DNA of 64,000 nucleotides from Pseudolactococcus sp041800635 (GCA_047833645.1 CP181259.1:1612001-1676000), one strand, 5' to 3'; shown: positions 8,970-17,213, counted from the stretch's first letter. Notes: generated by a model not told the origin, from the letters alone. Numbers and translations are program-made.

Positions 8970-9462
8970 GGTTTACTTGAGCATCGGGACCAATCTTGGC
9001 GATAGACACGCTAATTTACAGATCGCAGTTAATCACTTAGGCAAGTTATATCCTGTGTTAGGTGTTTCTAGCATTTATGAAACCCAGCCGGTCGGTGACG
9101 TAGTTCAGGACGATTTTTATAATATTGCCCTAGTCTTAGAGGTACCCGAATCTTTAAAGCCTGAGGCTTTATTAAGGCAGACGCAACAAATCGAAAAAGA
9201 CATGAAACGGGTCAAGACCATTCACTGGGGACCAAGAACGATTGACCTGGATATTTTGCTTTTTGGCGAGGTGAGACTGCTGAGTGAGGCGCTGACCATC
9301 CCCCACGCTGAAATGGCCAATCGTCGCTTTGTCTTGCAGCCCTTGCTGGAAGTGGCTGAGCGCATTTCTGATGTTGCAGTGGCCGAACAAACGCAGGCGT
9401 TATTAGACAAGACCGCTGACCAAAATTGGGTACAGCCCACACCCTATGACATCGCCTACTAG
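8962..9462 (+). CDS. folK: HPPK, 6-hydroxymethyl-dihydropterin pyrophosphokinase
   Basis: Transfers pyrophosphate from ATP to hydroxymethyl-dihydropterin, the step after FolB. It has the family signature GPRTIDLDILLFG, the N-terminal YLSIGTNLGDR and the HAEMANRRFVLQPL end. I start at the ATG at 8962, which has GGAGGG just upstream within folB, rather than at earlier in-frame codons. It is a stand-alone protein of 166 residues, whereas in L. lactis HPPK is known fused to FolE and in pneumococcus to FolB. Confidence 0.93.
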   Translation: MPKVYLSIGTNLGDRHANLQIAVNHLGKLYPVLGVSSIYETQPVGDVVQDDFYNIALVLEVPESLKPEALLRQTQQIEKDMKRVKTIHWGPRTIDLDILLFGEVRLLSEALTIPHAEMANRRFVLQPLLEVAERISDVAVAEQTQALLDKTADQNWVQPTPYDIAY

Positions 9463-9495
9463 CCTGAACCAACGGCTTAGATTAGAAAGTAATTC

Positions 9496-10071
9496 ATGAA
9501 AAAATTTTCTCAGGAACATCAAAAAACTCTTGAAACAGGTATAAAAAATCTACTGCAAGCGATTGGGGACGATCCCAACCGCGATGGCCTACTCGAAACA
9601 CCTAAGCGGGTGGCCAAAGCCTATGCCGAAATCTTTTCAGCGACCGGTGAGACGCAGTTTGACAATTATAAACTCTTTCCGACGGACCAGGATTCAGACA
9701 TGGTCATCGTCACAGATATTCCTTTTTATGCCATGTGCGAGCACCATTTGTTGCCGTTTTTTGGGACGGTAACCGTTGGCTATGTGCCCGATGGCGAAAT
9801 TATTGGCTTGAGTAAAATTCCAAGATTAGTGGATTGGGCAGCGCGTAGACCGAGCGTCCAGGAAAATCTGACGGCTTTGATCTGTTCAGAAATGCAGCGC
9901 ATTGTACACCCTAAAGGTGTTGCTGTTCACGTCCAATCGCGCCATATGTGTATGGAAATGCGCGGGATCAATCGCCCAGGCACTTATACGACGACCAGTC
10001 TTTATAAAGGCCTACTGAAAACGGACACCTTGTTACGCCAAGAATTGATGATGAAAGTGAGTGGCAAATGA
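9496..10071 (+). CDS. folE: GTP cyclohydrolase I
   Basis: Opens and rearranges GTP to 7,8-dihydroneopterin triphosphate, the committed step of folate synthesis. The zinc ligands are visible in MCEHHLLPFFG and in SRHMCMEMRGI, and the N-terminal GDDPNRDGLLETPKRV is typical. 191 residues, a normal decameric-enzyme length. It is separate from folK here, with a 33-base gap, and overlaps the next gene by 4 bases. Confidence 0.96.
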   Translation: MKKFSQEHQKTLETGIKNLLQAIGDDPNRDGLLETPKRVAKAYAEIFSATGETQFDNYKLFPTDQDSDMVIVTDIPFYAMCEHHLLPFFGTVTVGYVPDGEIIGLSKIPRLVDWAARRPSVQENLTALICSEMQRIVHPKGVAVHVQSRHMCMEMRGINRPGTYTTTSLYKGLLKTDTLLRQELMMKVSGK

Positions 10072-11495
10072 CCTTACCTGCTCGGATTGTATTTGCGTCT
10101 AACAACTCGGCTAAGACTGCTGATGTTGCAAAGTTTTTCAAACTCTATGGCATAGCGCTGATCAATTATCGTGAGCTAATGCCAGCTCAGGACTTTCCAC
10201 CAGAGACGACAGATGACCAAGCCCGCAATGCGCAAATCAAAGCTCAGTTTATCCACGATCTGCTTCCGACAGAATACGTTCTAGCAGACGATTCGGGTAT
10301 GTTTTTGCGCGCCTTTCCAGAGCGATTCGGCTTAACCACTGCTCGAGAATTCAAGGCCTTAGGCCTTGACACGGTAGCAGCAGAAAATCAGTACGTGCTA
10401 GACTTATATGGTGCAGATGATGAGCGCTCAGCTTACATGGCAGCGATTTTCGTTCTGATTACGCCAGACCAACACATCTTGACTGTTGAAGGCCAAGGTG
10501 GCGTTGCGATTTCACCTGACAGTCGTGGCCAATTTGGTAAAGGCCTTGATACGATTTTTCTGACAGAAACGGGTAAAACGATTGCTGAATTGACCACAGC
10601 TGAGCAGCTCAATTACCACCACCGAGGGCGTGCCACCAAACGTTTATTGGCTAAATTACAGGATGAAGATATTATATGGCAAGCCAATGGTCATGACGTG
10701 ACGCAAGAGACAGGCATCATTTATGGGATCTTGAACGTCAGTCCTGAGTCTTTCTATAATGGTGAACACGTCGGAGGCGTTGCAGCATCAATAGCGCAGG
10801 CGACGCAACAATTAGCTGATGGCGCTGATGTGGTTGAGGTTGGTGGTCAGACGACACGGCCAGGCTTTGTTCCGCTCACACCTGAAGCTGAGATTGCGCG
10901 GATTGTCCCCGTGATTCAGGGCATTAAAAAAGTCCACCCATATGCGGTGGTGGCTGTTGATACTTATAAATATGAGGTCATGGTCGCAGCGATAGAAGCT
11001 GGTGCTGATATTATCAATGACGTCAATGGTTTTACAGATGATCCAAGGAAGTTGTCGCTCATGGCAACAACGGCTGTTGGGTTACTCACCATGTTTAACC
11101 CGAGGGATCAAGACCTATCATCAGATATCGCAGCAGACATGGTGGCTTGGTTTAGAGAGAATTTGGCCAGTCTTCAAGCAGCAGGGGTTCAGCGAGAACG
11201 TATTGCCTTAGATCCAGGTGTTGGCTATTCGAAAAATTCGGATGTCTATCAAGATTTAGCCATGATGCAGGCGGTGGAACGCTTAAAGGTTTTCAAGCGA
11301 CCGATTATGACAGCCGTCTCTAATAAAGGCTGGGCAAAATTCCTATTTGAGTTACCAAAAGACGAGCGAGCAGATTTATCGCTGGTTGCCGCGACAGAGA
11401 TGTATCGTCTAGGCGCTAAAGTCTTACGGGTTCACGATGTTACATCAGCCCGTCAAATGACAAGTTTTGTCGAACTATTAAAAAACGCACATTAA
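10068..11495 (+). CDS. folP: RdgB/HAM1-like NTPase fused to dihydropteroate synthase
   Basis: Two-domain protein of 475 residues. Residues 1-about 205 are a divergent inosine-triphosphate pyrophosphatase (HAM1/RdgB) fold: IVFASNNSAKTADV, VLADDSGMFL, and LNYHHRGRATKRLL in place of the usual SHR motif. Residues 213-475 are dihydropteroate synthase: GILNVSPESFYNG, EVGGQTTRPGF, DIINDVNGF, DPGVGYSKN. The sulfonamide-site loop reads VSNKGWAKFL rather than the common SRK form. A Nudix- or HAM1-like domain next to FolP could trim dihydroneopterin triphosphate, a step with no dedicated gene in this operon; that role is inference. No stop or slip separates the halves. Confidence 0.9.
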   Translation: MTLPARIVFASNNSAKTADVAKFFKLYGIALINYRELMPAQDFPPETTDDQARNAQIKAQFIHDLLPTEYVLADDSGMFLRAFPERFGLTTAREFKALGLDTVAAENQYVLDLYGADDERSAYMAAIFVLITPDQHILTVEGQGGVAISPDSRGQFGKGLDTIFLTETGKTIAELTTAEQLNYHHRGRATKRLLAKLQDEDIIWQANGHDVTQETGIIYGILNVSPESFYNGEHVGGVAASIAQATQQLADGADVVEVGGQTTRPGFVPLTPEAEIARIVPVIQGIKKVHPYAVVAVDTYKYEVMVAAIEAGADIINDVNGFTDDPRKLSLMATTAVGLLTMFNPRDQDLSSDIAADMVAWFRENLASLQAAGVQRERIALDPGVGYSKNSDVYQDLAMMQAVERLKVFKRPIMTAVSNKGWAKFLFELPKDERADLSLVAATEMYRLGAKVLRVHDVTSARQMTSFVELLKNAH

Positions 11496-11525
11496 GCCTA
11501 TACTGGCTCAATGCGCGTTTTTTTT
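11481..11525. terminator. bidirectional terminator between folP and the SDR gene
   Basis: A long inverted repeat (AACGC..CATT..AGCC with GGCT..AATG..GCGTT) with T-runs on both strands, using the last codons of folP. It serves the two convergent genes. Confidence 0.75.
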
Positions 11526-12255
11526 ATTTCAAGGTCCAACCGCCATCAATCTTAACGATTTCACCCTGCATATAACTGGCTTTTCCAGAAGCTAGAAAAG
11601 CTGTCAGTTCAGCAACTTCAGAGGGCTGTGCCCAACGGCCAACCGGTGTTTCAGACGCCACCCAATCCGCCATTTGACCATTATCGGCTTCAAAGTCTTG
11701 TCGGGTCATACCCGTTTGAACGGCACCTGGCGCGATACCAAAAATCTGTACACGTGTTCGGGCATAATCGAGGGCCAGCTGCTTGGTAAAGCCAGCCAAG
11801 GCATGCTTGCTTGTCGTATAAGCCGCACCGCCACCGCCAGCAACAAAACTGGCAATTGAGCACATGGTGATGATGATGCCGGATTTTTGGGCAATCATTT
11901 GAGGTAGAAAATGGCGTGTGAGTTTGACGACTGGCCTGAGATTATTAGTCAAAATCTGAGAAAAGTCATCATCGGATGTCTCAAGTAAAGGCTTATAATC
12001 GTCCAAAACACCAGCGGTGTGACAAATCACATCAAAGTTTTGAGGAAGTTGTGCGAGTAAAGCGGTCAAGTCACCAACTAAATCAACTTGGAAAAAAGAA
12101 AAGTTAGGGTCATCAATCGCTTGTGGCTTTTGTTTGTCAACACCGTAAACCTGATCGCCGCCATCTAAAAAGAGTTGGGTCTGAGCCAGACCGATGCCAG
12201 AGGCACAGCCAGTGACGAGGATTTTTCGGGGTGTGTGTTGGGTGACTTGGGTCAT
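11524..12255 (-). CDS. short-chain dehydrogenase/reductase
   Basis: NAD(P)-dependent oxidoreductase of the classical SDR family, 243 residues. The cofactor motif TGCASGIGLAQ, the catalytic Ser (MCSIASF) and the YxxxK pair (AYTTSKHA) are all present, and the C-terminus KIDGGWTLK is typical. The Asp after strand 2 (YGVDKQKP) favours NAD over NADP. It is related to FabG but lies away from fatty-acid genes, so substrate is unknown. Start ATG follows GAGGGAG on the minus strand. It is downstream of the DUF2829 gene, but a hairpin lies between them. Confidence 0.88.
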   Translation of the reverse strand: MTQVTQHTPRKILVTGCASGIGLAQTQLFLDGGDQVYGVDKQKPQAIDDPNFSFFQVDLVGDLTALLAQLPQNFDVICHTAGVLDDYKPLLETSDDDFSQILTNNLRPVVKLTRHFLPQMIAQKSGIIITMCSIASFVAGGGGAAYTTSKHALAGFTKQLALDYARTRVQIFGIAPGAVQTGMTRQDFEADNGQMADWVASETPVGRWAQPSEVAELTAFLASGKASYMQGEIVKIDGGWTLK

Positions 12256-12285
12256 GGGGGCTCCCTCATTTGAATTTAAATATGA

Positions 12286-12350
12286 AAAAAGGCCTCATCA
12301 GCAACAAGCCAACAGCATTAGGACTGTTAGCCTGCTTCTTGAGGTGCTTT
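12286..12350 (-). terminator. large hairpin terminator between DUF2829 gene and SDR gene
   Basis: Long imperfect stem (GCACCTCA..GAAGCAGGCTAACAG with CTGTT.GGCTTGTTGC..TGATGAGG on the minus strand) followed by six T. It could also act as an attenuator for the SDR gene. Confidence 0.65.
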
Positions 12351-12371
12351 ACTTATATTGACAGAAGCAGC

Positions 12372-12611
12372 TTAGTCGACAACCTGCCAGTCATTGGCTA
12401 GGACATCGCAAGGGGTTGGACTCCACATGGAATAACCTTCGCCCTCACCTGAAACATTGATCAAAAAGTAAGGCGTGACTTCTAATTTTTGACCATCTGC
12501 TAATTGAATCGTATCATAGAGTTTGACGAAATTTTCGGCGCCACCCCAGCCTTGTGTTCGAACGGCTTTTCCACCGTTTTTGAGGATTGGTAAGATTTGT
12601 TCAAAATTCAT
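12372..12611 (-). CDS. DUF2829 / Tad2-like small protein
   Basis: 79-residue protein with the DUF2829 pattern: MNFEQILPILKNG..V.R.GW near the N-terminus and W(S)PT..D.LANDW at the C-terminus. DUF2829 is the fold of Tad2, a phage protein that sequesters the signalling nucleotide of Thoeris defence; chromosomal members are of unknown role. No Thoeris gene is in this window. The start ATG is only six bases past a -10 hexamer and has no ribosome-binding site, so the mRNA is predicted to be leaderless. The sponge function is inference from fold. Confidence 0.72.
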   Translation of the reverse strand: MNFEQILPILKNGGKAVRTQGWGGAENFVKLYDTIQLADGQKLEVTPYFLINVSGEGEGYSMWSPTPCDVLANDWQVVD

Positions 12612-12612
12612 G

Positions 12613-12646
12613 TCTACATTATACCAAAATTTTGGTATAATGTAGA
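12613..12646. promoter_or_regulatory. 34-bp perfect palindrome acting as symmetric divergent promoter
   Basis: The half-site TCTACATTATACCAAAA is followed by its exact reverse complement. Each strand carries TATAAT (plus 12636-12641, minus 12618-12623), and 17 bases before each lies TCTACA, so the -10 of one direction overlaps the -35 of the other. The plus promoter would serve spx, the minus one DUF2829. The same palindrome could also be an operator for a dimeric repressor. Confidence 0.75.
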
Positions 12647-12742
12647 GACTACTAACTTATAATATTAGTGATAAACTCATTCTAGCATGGAATCAAAACA
12701 GATTTTAGACCTGAAGGAGTAGATTAGTGAAGTGAGATGATT

Positions 12743-13138
12743 ATGATTAATTTATACTTGTCACCTAGTTGTACGTCTTGTCGGAAGGCACGCGCGTGGC
12801 TTGATAGTTACGGGGTGGCCTACGAAGAACACAATATATTAACGCAACCGATGACATCTGATGATCTGAAAGCCATTTTGTCTAAGACTGAAAATGGCAC
12901 AGAAGATATTATCTCGACTCGAAGTAAAGTCTTTCAAAAACTAAATGTTGATGTGGATGATTTAACCATTAATCAACTACTCGTTCTGATTTCAGAACAT
13001 CCCAGTCTCTTACGTCGGCCCATTATTATGGATGATAAGCGGATGCAAATTGGTTTCAATGAAGACGAAATTCGTGCTTTTTTACCGCGTTCTTATCGCC
13101 AAGCCGAATTAAGAGATGTCATGGGGTCAGGAGCTTAA
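12743..13138 (+). CDS. spx: Spx/ArsC-family regulator
   Basis: Thioredoxin-like regulator that contacts the RNA polymerase alpha C-terminal domain and controls the thiol-stress response. The redox switch CTSC (Cys10, Cys13) sits in SPSCTSCRKARAWL, RRPIIMDDKRMQIGF is the conserved C-terminal region, and length of about 131 is correct. Two in-frame ATGs, 12737 and 12743, are possible; I prefer the second because the family begins MI.LY and a GAAGTGAG lies at good distance. Three bases separate the stop from the UPF0223 start. The paralogue number in this genome is not visible, so SpxA1 and SpxA2 cannot be told apart. Confidence 0.88.
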   Translation: MINLYLSPSCTSCRKARAWLDSYGVAYEEHNILTQPMTSDDLKAILSKTENGTEDIISTRSKVFQKLNVDVDDLTINQLLVLISEHPSLLRRPIIMDDKRMQIGFNEDEIRAFLPRSYRQAELRDVMGSGA

Positions 13139-13141
13139 CAA

Positions 13142-13426
13142 ATGCCAGCCAATAACAGCTATCAATACCCCTTGGATTTGACCTGGACAGGTGAGGAAAT
13201 GGCTGCAGTCATCTCTTTTTTTAATCAAGTCGAAGCTTTTTATGAATCGAAAGTGTCACGTGAAACATTTTTAGCAGCCTATCGTCAGTTTAAAGCAGTC
13301 GTGCCATCTAAAATGGCAGAAAAGCAACTGGATCGGGAGTTTGAAAAAGCCTCAGGCTATTCAAGCTATCGTGCCCTTCAGGAGGTGACCAAAAGTGAGC
13401 GACAATTTGTTAAAGACCAAGCTTGA
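13142..13426 (+). CDS. UPF0223 family protein
   Basis: 94-residue all-helical protein: YQYPLDLTWTGEEMAAVISFFN, then KAVVPSKMAEKQLDREFEKASGYSSYRALQ. This is the UPF0223 (YktA/YfeJ) pattern, a family in Firmicutes with no assigned biochemical role. It is usually next to an inositol-monophosphatase-like gene, as here, where the two overlap by 32 bases. Three bases after spx, so spx, this gene and the phosphatase form one operon. Confidence 0.88.
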   Translation: MPANNSYQYPLDLTWTGEEMAAVISFFNQVEAFYESKVSRETFLAAYRQFKAVVPSKMAEKQLDREFEKASGYSSYRALQEVTKSERQFVKDQA

Positions 13427-14165
13427 ATTTGCTAAAACGGTCGTCCAAAAAGCAGGTGTCTTTATCAGACAACATCTGTCAGATGACCTTGAAATTTCTG
13501 AAAAAACGCATTTCGACGACTTAGTCACCAATCTCGACCGTGAGGTCCAAGATCAGATTTTGACACAAATCCAGTCGACATTTCCCAGGGATCACCTTTT
13601 AGCGGAAGAAAACGACGTGCGACATGAGATTTCGGACGGCAATGTTTGGGTGCTGGATCCGATCGATGGGACGACGAATTTCATCGTTCAAAGGGATAAT
13701 TTTGCGGTCATGCTGGCTTATTATGAGGCGGGCGTGGGCAAAATCGGCGTTATCCTGGATGTCATGAACGAGAATCTCTACTGGGGCGACGGCACAAGCG
13801 CTTATAAAAATGAGGCGCAGCTTGACCTGAAGGTCAAACCTTTGCGCCAAAGTCTCATCGGCGTGAATACCTATATGTATCGGACCAATGCGGGTGGCTT
13901 GTTGGATTTGAGCCATGAAAGTTTGGGCGTGCGGGCGATTGGTAGCGCTGGGATTGAGTATGTCAACATCCTAGAAGGCAAAATCTGGGGATACTTCAGC
14001 AACCTATCCCCCTGGGATTATGCGGCGGGTGCGGTTTTGATTGCGCCTTTTGGCTATGTCACCCAGCAGCTGGATGGCAGCCCCCTTGCTTTTGAGGGCC
14101 GTCAGATGATGATGTCAGTGCCGAGCGATCAGCTGGCCACACTTAAGGCTATCTTAAATCAATGA
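13395..14165 (+). CDS. inositol monophosphatase family protein
   Basis: Mg-dependent, Li-sensitive type sugar-phosphatase fold of 256 residues. Metal-binding motifs are EEN (near residue 74), DPIDGTTNF and the C-terminal WDYAAGAVLIAP. Family members hydrolyse inositol-1-phosphate, fructose-1,6-bisphosphate or 3'-phosphoadenosine-5'-phosphate; the substrate here is unknown. The start is GTG, placed by GGAGGTG eight bases upstream, inside the UPF0223 gene. Confidence 0.88.
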   Translation: MSDNLLKTKLEFAKTVVQKAGVFIRQHLSDDLEISEKTHFDDLVTNLDREVQDQILTQIQSTFPRDHLLAEENDVRHEISDGNVWVLDPIDGTTNFIVQRDNFAVMLAYYEAGVGKIGVILDVMNENLYWGDGTSAYKNEAQLDLKVKPLRQSLIGVNTYMYRTNAGGLLDLSHESLGVRAIGSAGIEYVNILEGKIWGYFSNLSPWDYAAGAVLIAPFGYVTQQLDGSPLAFEGRQMMMSVPSDQLATLKAILNQ

Positions 14166-14172
14166 CTGTCAT

Positions 14173-14200
14173 CAAACGTTAGCTTAGCCTAGCGTTTTTT
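14173..14200 (+). terminator. terminator after the spx operon
   Basis: AACGTTAG with CTAGCGTT followed by six T. Confidence 0.75.
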
Positions 14201-14237
14201 GGCCTTGTCCGTATTTTGAACATGAAAATAAGAAATA

Positions 14238-14246
14238 TGATATAAT
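14238..14246 (+). promoter_or_regulatory. extended -10 promoter of murA
   Basis: TGATATAAT at 14238-14246, about 32 bases before the murA ATG, after the upstream terminator. Confidence 0.5.
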
Positions 14247-14277
14247 TTTGTATAAGATAAAATGTGAAAGTGAAATA

Positions 14278-15561
14278 ATGGATAAAATAATAGTAAACGG
14301 TGGTCACACACGATTAACAGGTGAAATTGAAATTGAAGGGGCTAAAAACGCGGTTTTGCCGCTTCTCGCTGCGACAATCCTCCCTTCTGATGGCGAAACG
14401 GTGCTGAATAACGTGCCGATTCTCAGCGATGTCTACACGATGAATGCTGTGGTGAAACACCTCAACATCCCGCTGATTTTCGACGAAAATGAGAAACGTG
14501 TCGTGACCCAGGCTGCGACAGAGATTGAAATTGAAGCACCCTACGAGTATGTCAGCCAAATGCGTGCGTCGATCGTTGTGTTAGGCCCGATTCTCGCTCG
14601 AAACGGCCATGCCCGCGTTTCTATGCCAGGCGGTTGTACCATTGGCTCACGCCCGATTGATTTGCACATCCGAGGCCTGCAAGCCATGGGGGCAGAAATT
14701 AAACAAAGCGGTGGCTTTATCGAAGCCAAAGCGGATGACCTCCATGGCGCGCATTTTTATATGGACTTTCCGTCAGTTGGTGCGACCCAAAATATTATGA
14801 TGGCAGCCACCCTTGCCAAAGGGACCATGATTTTGGAAAACGCTGCGCGTGAACCTGAAATCGTTGACCTGGCTAACCTTCTGAATAAGATGGGGGCAGA
14901 CGTTAAGGGTGCGGGGACGGATACGATCATCATCAGAGGTGTTCAGAAGATGCATGGCGCACAGCATAGTGTGGTTCAGGATCGGATCGAAGCAGGGACT
15001 TTCATGGTTGCTGCAGCCATTACCCAAGGCAATGTTTTGATTTTAGATGCTGTCCGTGAACACAATCGCCCTTTGCTGTCCAAGCTATCAGAAATGGGTG
15101 TTGATATCATCCAAGAAGAGGATGGGATTCGAATTATTGGGCCTAAGACCCTGAAACCCGTGACGGTTAAGACTTTGCCGCATCCAGGTTTTCCAACGGA
15201 TATGCAAGCCCAAATGACAGTAGCCCAGGCTATCGCTGAGGGTGAGTCTATCATGATCGAAACGGTCTTTGAAAATCGTTTCCAACACCTGGAAGAAATG
15301 CGTCGGATGGGACTTTTTGTCGATATTTCGAGAAATACGGCCTTGATTCAAGGCGGGGGTTGCCTGTCGGGTGCCGAAGTGCGCTCAACGGATCTACGTG
15401 CCAGCGCGGCGCTTATTTTGCTAGGCATGGTGGCTGAAGGCACGACAACAGTTGGCAACTTGCAACATTTAGATCGTGGCTATTATCAATTCCATGAAAA
15501 ATTAGCCAGCCTAGGTGCGGCTATCAAACGGATCAACGATAAGGAGACTGCTTATGTTTAA
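14278..15561 (+). CDS. murA: UDP-N-acetylglucosamine 1-carboxyvinyltransferase
   Basis: Transfers enolpyruvate from PEP to UDP-GlcNAc, the first committed step of peptidoglycan synthesis and the target of fosfomycin. The catalytic Cys is at residue 120 in MPGGCTIGSRPID, and the sequence from GAKNAVLPLLAATIL to RGYYQFHEKLASLGA is complete. I start at the ATG at 14278, giving the usual MDKIIVNGG N-terminus. Low-GC Gram-positives carry two paralogues; the epuA gene behind it suggests the streptococcal murA1-type context. Overlaps epuA by 8 bases. Confidence 0.95.
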   Translation: MDKIIVNGGHTRLTGEIEIEGAKNAVLPLLAATILPSDGETVLNNVPILSDVYTMNAVVKHLNIPLIFDENEKRVVTQAATEIEIEAPYEYVSQMRASIVVLGPILARNGHARVSMPGGCTIGSRPIDLHIRGLQAMGAEIKQSGGFIEAKADDLHGAHFYMDFPSVGATQNIMMAATLAKGTMILENAAREPEIVDLANLLNKMGADVKGAGTDTIIIRGVQKMHGAQHSVVQDRIEAGTFMVAAAITQGNVLILDAVREHNRPLLSKLSEMGVDIIQEEDGIRIIGPKTLKPVTVKTLPHPGFPTDMQAQMTVAQAIAEGESIMIETVFENRFQHLEEMRRMGLFVDISRNTALIQGGGCLSGAEVRSTDLRASAALILLGMVAEGTTTVGNLQHLDRGYYQFHEKLASLGAAIKRINDKETAYV

Positions 15562-15742
15562 GCGAACCGTTAAATTTTTGGGCTTACGCATTTCCTTGAT
15601 TTTACTGGTTGTTGTTTTAGTTGTTTTGGCGATTGTGTTAGGTCTCATGTTAGGTTACGGTGGTCTGGGCGGTAAAAATCCAGCCGACATCTTTAAACCA
15701 AGTGTTTGGCACGACTTTACTACTAAATTGCGTGGCAAGTAA
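15554..15742 (+). CDS. epuA: EpuA-like small membrane protein (DUF4811/RpoE-associated type)
   Basis: 62-residue protein with a short basic N-terminus, one strong membrane helix (LRISLILLVVVLVVLAIVLG) and a polar tail with GGLGGKNPADIFKPSVWHDF. This matches the small protein called EpuA or DNA-directed RNA polymerase subunit beta (EpuA) in streptococcal annotations, found behind murA. It probably sits in the membrane with its tail outside. Function is not established. Start ATG has AAGGAGA upstream and lies within murA. Confidence 0.8.
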   Translation: MFKRTVKFLGLRISLILLVVVLVVLAIVLGLMLGYGGLGGKNPADIFKPSVWHDFTTKLRGK

Positions 15743-15865
15743 AAGAAATCGAGAAAAACGTCTAAAAATAGCGAAATGACGGGGATGGTTCTTGATTTTT
15801 AAGCCTGATTATGCTAAAATGAACAAGTTGAAATAAAATAGATTATAAATTTAGGAGAAATACAA

Positions 15866-17149
15866 ATGACTGCAAGTTTTGAAAAAACTGGTGTAAATAA
15901 CGGAACGTTGACATTCACAATCGGTCAAGACATGATCGCAAAAGGTCTTGATACAGCGTTTGACAAAATTAAAAAGAACCTTAACGTACCTGGTTTCCGT
16001 AAAGGTAAAGTGTCACGTACTGTTTTCAACAAAATGTACGGTGAAGAAGCACTTTACGAAGAAGCTTTGAACGCTGTCTTGCCTGAAAGCTATGAAGCAG
16101 CAGTTGCTGAAAGTGGTATTGATCCAGTTGCCCAACCAAAAATTGACATCAAATCAATGAACAAAGGTGAAGACTGGGAAATCATAGCTGACGTTATCGT
16201 AAAACCAGAAGTAAAACTTGGTGATTACAAAAACCTTGAAGTTTCAGTTGATGTAGAAAAAGACGTAACAGATGCTGATGTTGATGCTAAAATCGAAGCA
16301 GCTCAAAAAAATCTTGCTGAATTAGTGATCAAAGAAGACGCTGCTGAAAACGGTGACACGGTTGTTATTGACTTTGAAGGTAAAGTTGACGGCGTTGCTT
16401 TTGATGGCGGTACTGCACAAAACCACAGCCTTGAGTTAGGGTCAGGGTCATTCATCCCTGGTTATGAAGAACAATTAGTTGGTCATAAAGCTGGCGAAAC
16501 TGTTGAAGTAACCGTTACTTTCCCTGAAGATTACCAAGCTGAAGACTTAGCTGGTAAAGAAGCTGTCTTCACAACAACGATCCATGAAGTGAAAGCTAAA
16601 GAAGTGCCAGAACTTGACGATGAATTAGCAAAAGATATCGACGAAGAAGTTGAAACTTTGGCTGAACTCAAAGCAAAATACAAAGCACAATTAACTGAAG
16701 AAAAAGAAGCGCAATACACTGACGCTGTTGAAACGGCTGCCATTGAAGCTGCCGTTGCTAACGCTGAAATCGTTGAATTGCCAGGCGAAATGGTTCACGA
16801 TGAAGTTCACCGTGCCATGAACGAATTCCTTGGTAACATGCAACAACAAGGTATTTCAGCTGAGATGTACTACCAATTAACTGGGACATCGGAAGAACAA
16901 CTTCACGCGCAATTTGAAGGCGATGCTGACAAACGCGTTCGGACAAACTTGGTGATCGAAGCGGTAGCAGCTGCAGAAAACTTCGAAACAACTCAAGACG
17001 AAATTGACACTGAAGTTTCTGAATTAGCTGAAACTTACAACATGCCTAAAGAGCAAGTTGAAAAACTCTTGCCAGCTGACATGCTCAAACATGACATCGC
17101 AGCTAAAAAAGCAGTTGAAGTGATTACATCTACTGCAGTTGTGAAATAA
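15866..17149 (+). CDS. tig: trigger factor
   Basis: Ribosome-bound chaperone and prolyl isomerase that receives nascent chains. The ribosome-binding N-domain has FRKGKVSR (residues 43-50), the FKBP-type domain spans roughly 150-245 (GDTVVIDFEGKVDG, GSGSFIPGYEEQLVG) and the helical C-domain completes 427 residues. Strong AGGAGA and biased codons indicate high expression. A TAAAAT at about 15813 is a likely -10. A terminator follows at 17151, beyond which an ISL3 element is inserted. Confidence 0.97.
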   Translation: MTASFEKTGVNNGTLTFTIGQDMIAKGLDTAFDKIKKNLNVPGFRKGKVSRTVFNKMYGEEALYEEALNAVLPESYEAAVAESGIDPVAQPKIDIKSMNKGEDWEIIADVIVKPEVKLGDYKNLEVSVDVEKDVTDADVDAKIEAAQKNLAELVIKEDAAENGDTVVIDFEGKVDGVAFDGGTAQNHSLELGSGSFIPGYEEQLVGHKAGETVEVTVTFPEDYQAEDLAGKEAVFTTTIHEVKAKEVPELDDELAKDIDEEVETLAELKAKYKAQLTEEKEAQYTDAVETAAIEAAVANAEIVELPGEMVHDEVHRAMNEFLGNMQQQGISAEMYYQLTGTSEEQLHAQFEGDADKRVRTNLVIEAVAAAENFETTQDEIDTEVSELAETYNMPKEQVEKLLPADMLKHDIAAKKAVEVITSTAVVK

Positions 17150-17150
17150 G

Positions 17151-17176
17151 AAAAAAGCAAACTGCTTGCTTTTTTT
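17151..17176 (+). terminator. tig terminator
   Basis: AAGCAA..TTGCTT hairpin with a seven-T tail. Confidence 0.75.
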
Positions 17177-17213
17177 CTTGTCTTTTTTAGACCAAGTCCA
17201 GTCAAATTTTTTG

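Noticed and set aside
12372..12611. Evidence for a full Thoeris or anti-Thoeris cassette
   Set aside because: No TIR or SIR2-domain gene is present; only the DUF2829 protein is seen.
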